From an uncultured Bacilli bacterium (GTDB lineage: Bacteria; Bacillota_I; Bacilli_A; RF39; UBA660): 10,476 bases of DNA. The notes beneath the pieces are model-generated. The model was given only the letters and a program-made list of their open reading frames with translations, ran no database searches and had not been told where the DNA came from. The stretch's first letter is position 1, and every line of letters begins with the position of its first letter. Shown one piece after another: positions 6,973-10,476 of this stretch. A program made the translations under genes and the position numbers. Where the stretch lies: the NCBI GenBank assembly GCA_910576985.1, contig CAJTLA010000049.1, positions 1 through 10,476 on the forward strand. Reading direction: 5' to 3'.

Positions 6973-6989
6973 ACATTCTATGGTATACT
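6961..6989 (+). promoter_or_regulatory. Promoter of the tail-anchored protein - rbfA unit
   Basis: TTTACT (6961-6966) and TATACT (6984-6989) are separated by 17 bases, and TGG immediately precedes the -10 box (extended -10). It lies about 20 bases upstream of the GTG start at 7010. Because the infB terminator lies upstream, this promoter probably drives both the membrane protein and rbfA. Confidence 0.6.
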
Positions 6990-7009
6990 AAAAACGGGAG
7001 ATGATAGTT

Positions 7010-7537
7010 GTGGAACAAACAATTTTTATAAATGGAAAACAAGTCAAAGTAATTGCTTATTTTGAATTTGAATCAACGAAAAGAAACTATTTAATATACT
7101 GTGATTCGAATAACAATACAACTATTTATCTAGGAAGTGTAATAGAGAGAGATGGAACACTAAAAATCGAATCAATTACTCCAATGTATCAATTTTTATT
7201 AAAACAATTTATTCAAGAATTAATCAATAAAGACTTAAATACTGTAAAAGGATATCGGTATCACAACCATTTACCAGAGTTGAACGATAACTTTGAATAT
7301 GTAGCAAGCCAAGAAATTGTACTAGATGAAGAAAAAAAGAAATCATTAGAGGAGTTTATTTTAGAAATTAATGAACATAATGATGAAATATTAGAAGAAG
7401 CCAAAGAAGAATATTACTTACAATTAGTAGACCAAAAAGCCAAAGAACGAAGAACAATTATTATCTTATTGACGATTTTAATAATCACACTTTCCTTAAT
7501 TGCAAAAATGATTCTTGACTTTATGGGGAACTTATAA
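7010..7537 (+). CDS. Predicted C-terminally membrane-anchored protein with a DUF1292-like N-terminal domain
   Basis: I do not recognise this 175-residue protein by name. Its first 55 or so residues resemble the small DUF1292 (YrzB-like) domain, with a pattern of F-E-F-E...Y-L-I-Y-C-D...I-Y-L-G-S...G-x-L-x-x-E-S-I. A middle part without clear motifs is followed by a highly charged stretch rich in Glu and Lys, likely helical or coiled coil. Close to the C-terminus come about 20 hydrophobic residues (TIIILLTILIITLSLIAKMI) and a short tail, with K-A-K-E-R-R just before the membrane segment. There is no signal peptide, so a tail anchor with the bulk in the cytoplasm is likely. GTG 7010 is preferred: GGGAG ends at 7000, directly against an in-frame ATG at 7001 but 9 bases from this GTG. 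It sits where other Firmicutes have ylxP or nothing between infB and rbfA, 20 bases before rbfA. Confidence 0.75.
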   Translation: MEQTIFINGKQVKVIAYFEFESTKRNYLIYCDSNNNTTIYLGSVIERDGTLKIESITPMYQFLLKQFIQELINKDLNTVKGYRYHNHLPELNDNFEYVASQEIVLDEEKKKSLEEFILEINEHNDEILEEAKEEYYLQLVDQKAKERRTIIILLTILIITLSLIAKMILDFMGNL

Positions 7538-7557
7538 AAACAATATGGGGTGATAAA

Positions 7558-7899
7558 ATGAGCATAAAAACAGAAAGAATTGGCAGTCAATTAGTAAAAG
7601 AAATTAGTTATATTTTAGCGACTGAAATAAAAGACCAAGATATCAAATTTGTAACCATTACTGATGTTAAAGTAACCAATGATCTGAGTTTTGCAAAAGT
7701 ATACGTTACTATATTTGATGAAAAAAGAAGAAAAGAAACAATGGAAGCTTTGAAAGGTGCTAGTGGATTTATCCGAAAAACATTAGCAGATCGAATTGAA
7801 ATTCGTCATATCCCAGAATTAGAATTCATATATGACGAATCAATAGAATATGGAAACAAAATTGAGCATATTATAGAACATATCCATAAAGAGGATTGA
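7558..7899 (+). CDS. rbfA: 30S ribosome-binding factor RbfA
   Basis: RbfA binds the immature 30S subunit and supports late 16S rRNA maturation and cold adaptation. The 113-residue protein is full length for Firmicutes and follows the family pattern: an N-terminal helix R-I-G-S-Q-L-V-K-E-I-S, T-I-T-D-V-K-V-T-N-D-L, A-K-V-Y-V-T-I, the KH-type helix with the A-x-G kink (A-S-G-F-I-R-K), L-A-D-R-I-E-I-R-H-I-P-E-L-E-F, and a terminal D-E-S-I-E-Y-G helix. GGGGTGA stands before ATG 7558. It is co-transcribed with the preceding membrane protein. Its TGA stop (7897-7899) lies inside the -35 box of the next promoter. Confidence 0.96.
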   Translation: MSIKTERIGSQLVKEISYILATEIKDQDIKFVTITDVKVTNDLSFAKVYVTIFDEKRRKETMEALKGASGFIRKTLADRIEIRHIPELEFIYDESIEYGNKIEHIIEHIHKED

Positions 7900-7924
7900 C
7901 AGAAAATAATGAATGTGATAAATT
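7896..7924 (+). promoter_or_regulatory. Promoter of the T-box - deoC - tyrS unit
   Basis: A perfect TTGACA (7896-7901) is followed after 17 bases by TAAATT (7919-7924), with TGA directly before it (extended -10). The -35 box contains the rbfA stop codon. Transcription would start near 7931, giving a leader of about 220 bases before deoC. Confidence 0.7.
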
Positions 7925-7930
7925 ATTATT

Positions 7931-8134
7931 GATTTACGAAGAACTTTGAAAGTAAGATATTTTGAGAAATCAGAAAGTTTATGGCGATGAAAATAAACCA
8001 GAAAAAATATCCAAAATTACACAAAGGGAGTGAAGCGTGATTCTTGCGTTAAAAGAAAAAAGTGCATAATCAAAGTATTATGAAATAAGGTGGTACCACG
8101 GGGAAACTCGTCCTTATATCATAATACTTTTTTT
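7931..8134 (+). promoter_or_regulatory. T-box riboswitch leader, probable tyrosine specifier (UAC)
   Basis: The T-box sequence AAGGTGGTACCACGG (8087-8101) is unmistakable. Stem I can be folded: CTTTG (7944-7948) with CAAAG (8022-8026); the AGTA of the specifier-loop motif (7951-7954); GATATTTT (7956-7963) with AAAATATC (8004-8011); and an apical GTTTAT/ATAAAC stem (7977-7982, 7993-7998). The 3' side of the specifier loop is CAAAATTACA, and UAC (8018-8020), followed by A, is the natural specifier for tRNA-Tyr given the downstream tyrS. The antiterminator has helices ATAAGG/CCTTAT and ACGGG/CTCGT around the canonical 7-base bulge TGGTACC; UGGU fits an A73 discriminator, as in tRNA-Tyr. A 12-bp stem AAAGTATTATGA/TCATAATACTTT (8072-8083, 8119-8130) with a T-run to 8134 is the terminator. 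Uncharged tRNA-Tyr should raise expression of deoC and tyrS. Confidence 0.92.
8072..8134 (+). terminator. T-box-associated terminator hairpin enclosing the T-box bulge
   Basis: AAAGTATTATGA (8072-8083) pairs perfectly with TCATAATACTTT (8119-8130), followed by a T-run to 8134. The pairing continues inward, after one A-A mismatch, through ATAAGG/CCTTAT, the TGGTACC bulge and ACGGG/CTCGT with a GAAA loop. An upstream CATAAT (8065-8070) can pair with ATTATG (8077-8082) and would remove the terminator's 5' arm. Confidence 0.75.
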
Positions 8135-8150
8135 GATAGGAGTGAAAATT

Positions 8151-8795
8151 ATGAATTGTTATATTGATGATACAAATTTAAATGCATATGCAACCAAAGA
8201 AGATATTAAAAACCTATGTGAGCGAGCAGCAAAACATCATTTCGCATCCATTTGCGTAAATCCTTGTTATGTAGAACTCGCTTGTAACTTACTAAAAGAA
8301 AGTACTGTTTCTGTAAGCACCGTAGTTGGATTCCCACTCGGAGCATCAACCACAATGACAAAATCATATGAAGCCATAGCAGCCATAGAAGCAGGTGCTG
8401 ATGAAATCGATATGGTAATTAATATTGGAGCACTAAAAGATAAAGACTATGAATATGTCAAAAATGAAATTGAAGAAGTACGTGACAGTATTGATGGCCA
8501 TATCCTAAAAGTTATTATTGAAACTTGTTATCTAACAGAAGAAGAAATCATAAAAATGACAGAAATTTGTAACCAAACCTTTGTCCACTTTATAAAAACT
8601 TCTACAGGATATGGAACAAGAGGAGCAAGCATAGAAGACATAGAAACAATAAAAAAACATAAAAGTGAAATATTAGAAATAAAAGCATCTGGTGGAATTA
8701 AAACATATGAAGAAGCTTCAAAAATGATCGAACATGGCGCAACAAGAATTGGAACAAGCCATGCTTTAGAAATTATGGAAGGGGAGATAAAATGA
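8151..8795 (+). CDS. deoC: Deoxyribose-phosphate aldolase
   Basis: DeoC cleaves 2-deoxy-D-ribose 5-phosphate to glyceraldehyde 3-phosphate and acetaldehyde, in deoxynucleoside catabolism in the cytoplasm. The 214-residue protein is full length for the bacterial DeoC type. The TIM-barrel active site is intact: D87 in E-I-D-M-V-I-N-I-G, the Schiff-base lysine K149 in F-I-K-T-S-T-G-Y, and K178 in I-K-A-S-G-G-I-K; G-F-P-L-G (60-64) is also conserved. The usual N-terminal D-H-T reads D-D-T (6-8). ATG 8151 has AGGAGTG at 8138-8144, just past the T-box terminator; an upstream in-frame TTG at 8133 is in the terminator T-run. It lies between a tyrosine T-box and tyrS and overlaps tyrS by ATGA, so translation of the two is likely coupled. 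Confidence 0.95.
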   Translation: MNCYIDDTNLNAYATKEDIKNLCERAAKHHFASICVNPCYVELACNLLKESTVSVSTVVGFPLGASTTMTKSYEAIAAIEAGADEIDMVINIGALKDKDYEYVKNEIEEVRDSIDGHILKVIIETCYLTEEEIIKMTEICNQTFVHFIKTSTGYGTRGASIEDIETIKKHKSEILEIKASGGIKTYEEASKMIEHGATRIGTSHALEIMEGEIK

Positions 8796-10018
8796 CATTA
8801 TTTGAAGAATTAAAATGGAGAGGATTAATTGATAATATTACTGATCCAGAATTAGAACAAAAAATCAACCAAGGAGGACTAACATTTTATATAGGAACAG
8901 ATCCAACAGGAGATAGCTTACATATTGGACATTATTCTACCTTTTCAATGGCTTTTCGTTTAAAAAAAGCAGGCCATAATCCAATTCTTTTAGTAGGTGG
9001 AGGAACAGGCTTGATTGGAGATCCAAAACCAAGTGCAGAAAGACCAATGATTACCAAAGAAGAACTAGATTCTAATTATAAAAAACTAAGAAAACAAGTA
9101 GAAGATATATTTGGATTTGAAGTAGTAAATAATTATGACTGGTTAGGTAATATTCATTTCATTGATTACCTAAGAGATTATGGAAAATTTTTTAATCTAA
9201 ATTACATGTTAAATAAAGAAACTGTAAAAAGTAGATTAGATATTGGAATTACATATACAGAATTTTCATATATGATTTTACAATCCATTGATTTCTTACA
9301 CTTACATGAATCTAAAAATTGTTCTTTACAAATAGGTGGATCAGATCAATGGGGTAATATCACCTCAGGAGTAGAACTGATCCGAAAAAAAACAGGAGCG
9401 ACTGTATATGGCCTTACCATGCCACTGATTACAAAAGCAGATGGAACAAAATTTGGAAAAAGTGAAGGAAAAGCAATTTGGTTGAATAAAGAAAAAACAA
9501 CCAGTTACGAAATGTACCAATTTTTCCTAAATAGTGAAGATAGTAAAATTATAGAATATTTAAAAAAATTAACCTTTTTATCAATAGAAGAAATACAAGA
9601 ACTAGAACAAAAACATTTAGAACACCCAGAATATAGAGAAGCTCATAAAGCACTAGCAAAAGAAGTTATTTCCTTTTTACACGGAGAACAAGAATATCAA
9701 AAAGCAATAACCATGAGTGAAGCTTTATTTAGTGACCAGATTTTCACACTCAAAGCAGACGATATTATCAATAATTTCAAAGATGTTCCAACATTTCATT
9801 TTAAAGAAAGTAATTTAGTAGATTTATTAGTTCAAAACCATATTTGTTCTAGTAAAAGAGAAGCAAGAGAAATGATTACAAGTGGCGCAATCACAATAAA
9901 TAACATAAAATTTAATGATATCGAATCTTCGATTGCAAAAGAAAACCTAGTAGATGAAAAAGTTGCAATTATCAGAAAAGGTAAGAAAAAATATTACTTA
10001 GGAATTTATGACGATTAG
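8792..10018 (+). CDS. tyrS: Tyrosyl-tRNA synthetase
   Basis: TyrS charges tRNA-Tyr with tyrosine. The 408-residue protein is a bacterial class I TyrRS: Y-I-G-T-D-P-T-G (33-40), H-I-G-H (44-47), the tyrosine-pocket Y-M-I-L-Q-S-I-D, G-G-S-D-Q-W-G-N-I, and K-F-G-K-S (220-224), the KMSKS-equivalent of the TyrS subtype. It ends in an S4-like RNA-binding domain (about 342-408) with S-S-K-R-E-A-R-E-M-I. AAGGGGAG precedes ATG 8792, whose A-T-G-A overlaps the deoC stop. Expression should respond to uncharged tRNA-Tyr through the T-box at 7931-8134, which also explains the UAC specifier. No frameshift or missing motif is seen. Confidence 0.98.
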   Translation: MTLFEELKWRGLIDNITDPELEQKINQGGLTFYIGTDPTGDSLHIGHYSTFSMAFRLKKAGHNPILLVGGGTGLIGDPKPSAERPMITKEELDSNYKKLRKQVEDIFGFEVVNNYDWLGNIHFIDYLRDYGKFFNLNYMLNKETVKSRLDIGITYTEFSYMILQSIDFLHLHESKNCSLQIGGSDQWGNITSGVELIRKKTGATVYGLTMPLITKADGTKFGKSEGKAIWLNKEKTTSYEMYQFFLNSEDSKIIEYLKKLTFLSIEEIQELEQKHLEHPEYREAHKALAKEVISFLHGEQEYQKAITMSEALFSDQIFTLKADDIINNFKDVPTFHFKESNLVDLLVQNHICSSKREAREMITSGAITINNIKFNDIESSIAKENLVDEKVAIIRKGKKKYYLGIYDD

Positions 10019-10046
10019 AAAAATGTCACAATTGTGATGTTTTTTT
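10019..10046 (+). terminator. Rho-independent terminator after tyrS
   Basis: AAAATGTCAC and GTGATGTTTT pair as a 10-bp stem with two G-U pairs and an AATT loop, followed by further T. It begins directly after the tyrS stop codon; the core TCACAATTGTGA is a perfect palindrome. Confidence 0.7.
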
Positions 10047-10148
10047 CTATTAGGAATTTGCTGTGCAAAAGTATATTAAACTTTTAGTATGCTATAAGTA
10101 AAGAATGCGAAAAAGGAAATAAAAAAAGTCAGAAATTAAATCTGTTCT

Positions 10149-10171
10149 TAAAAAAAGTATAAAAGATACTT
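10149..10171 (-). terminator. Rho-independent terminator of the minus-strand small gene
   Basis: Read on the minus strand, AAGTAT (10171-10166) and ATACTT (10160-10155) form a 6-bp stem with a CTTTT loop and a run of T. It overlaps the stop codon of the small gene, which supports that frame as a real gene end. Confidence 0.65.
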
Positions 10172-10459
10172 AATAATCCACTTCTATAGTAATAGACTCC
10201 ATTCTAATATTACAATATTGACATTTAAAAATAATATGATCTTTAAATGTATTCGGATCTAAAGATTGTATCGTTTCTCTAGATATTAATTTTTCAAAAC
10301 TACATTTAGAACCTCTAAATTTCATACTCATTCTTAAATTTAATTTTTGATTTCTCAAAAATTTTTTTTACAGTACTTTTCCAGTAACTCTAGGTTTTTT
10401 CCTATCAGTAGTTTAATGCCTATATAAAAAATCTCACTTTTTTTATCATTTACCTCCAT
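10170..10459 (-). pseudogene. Small unrecognised protein gene, apparently split by a one-base frameshift
   Basis: On the minus strand ATG 10459 has AAGGG four bases upstream and opens a 34-codon frame ending in TGA at 10357-10355. The next frame is open from the same point to a TAA at 10172-10170. The switch falls at an A8 tract (10369-10362): one extra A would join both parts into one product of 96 residues. The second part has no ribosome-binding site of its own (its first codons are TTG 10358 or an ATG at 10331), which argues for a single original gene. The C-terminal half has a lone Cys in G-S-K-C and a C-Q-Y-C pair in F-K-C-Q-Y-C-N, and could be a degenerate small zinc-ribbon. A terminator overlaps its stop. 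I do not recognise the family. Alternatives are a sequencing error in the homopolymer or programmed -1 slippage on A-AAA-AAT. Confidence 0.45.
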
Positions 10460-10476
10460 TGAACCCTTAAAATATA

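Noticed and set aside
8133..8150. A TTG start for deoC six codons upstream.
   Set aside because: It sits in the T-run of the T-box terminator with no Shine-Dalgarno, whereas ATG 8151 has AGGAGTG at proper distance and begins the conserved N-terminus.

Overview
The window is a low-GC, AT-rich stretch of chromosome, apparently from a Bacilli-like Firmicute or a related gut lineage with a reduced-looking layout. Evidence: Shine-Dalgarno sequences of the AGGAGG type, a T-box riboswitch, the rimP-nusA-rnpM-infB-rbfA gene order, and A/T-ending codons throughout. TGA ends nusA, rbfA and deoC while Trp is encoded by TGG, so the standard bacterial code (table 11) is used, not the Mycoplasma/Spiroplasma code 4. 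No species can be named from this sequence alone.

Layout. (1) 1-208: the 3' end of an IS3-family insertion sequence (C-terminus of its DDE transposase and a probable right terminal repeat). (2) 245-1906, minus strand: a membrane-anchored calcineurin-like phosphoesterase and, upstream of it, a CPBP-family membrane protease. Each has its own extended -10 promoter, and a strong terminator separates them. (3) 1907-2361: a mostly non-coding stretch with a plus-strand terminator (2251-2280), then the promoter and leader hairpin of the translation operon. (4) 2362-6714, plus strand: rimP (N-terminal domain only) - nusA - rnpM/ylxR - dCMP deaminase - infB, closed by a terminator. (5) 6961-7899: a promoter with an overlapping inverted repeat, a predicted tail-anchored DUF1292-like protein, and rbfA. 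(6) 7896-10046: a promoter whose -35 box overlaps the rbfA stop codon, a T-box leader with a probable UAC (Tyr) specifier, deoC, tyrS (ATGA overlap) and a terminator. (7) 10149-10459, minus strand: a small gene that looks split by a one-base frameshift in an A8 tract, followed by its terminator.

How the genes work together. Regions 4 and 5 form the usual Firmicute transcription-translation cluster: 30S maturation (RimP, RbfA), transcription elongation/antitermination (NusA), RNase P modulation (RnpM) and initiation (IF2). The departures are a RimP without its C-terminal domain, a NusA with an acidic insertion, no L7Ae-like ylxQ, a dCMP deaminase between rnpM and infB, and a membrane-anchored protein before rbfA. 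In region 6 a tyrosine-type T-box sits in front of deoC rather than directly in front of tyrS, so deoxyribose-phosphate aldolase expression would depend on tRNA-Tyr charging. The T-box expression platform also looks non-standard: the only terminator stem visible encloses the T-box bulge.

I see no CRISPR array, tRNA, rRNA, phage or defence system. The points most worth a second look are the T-box architecture with its deoC passenger, the one-domain RimP, and the frameshifted gene at the right edge.
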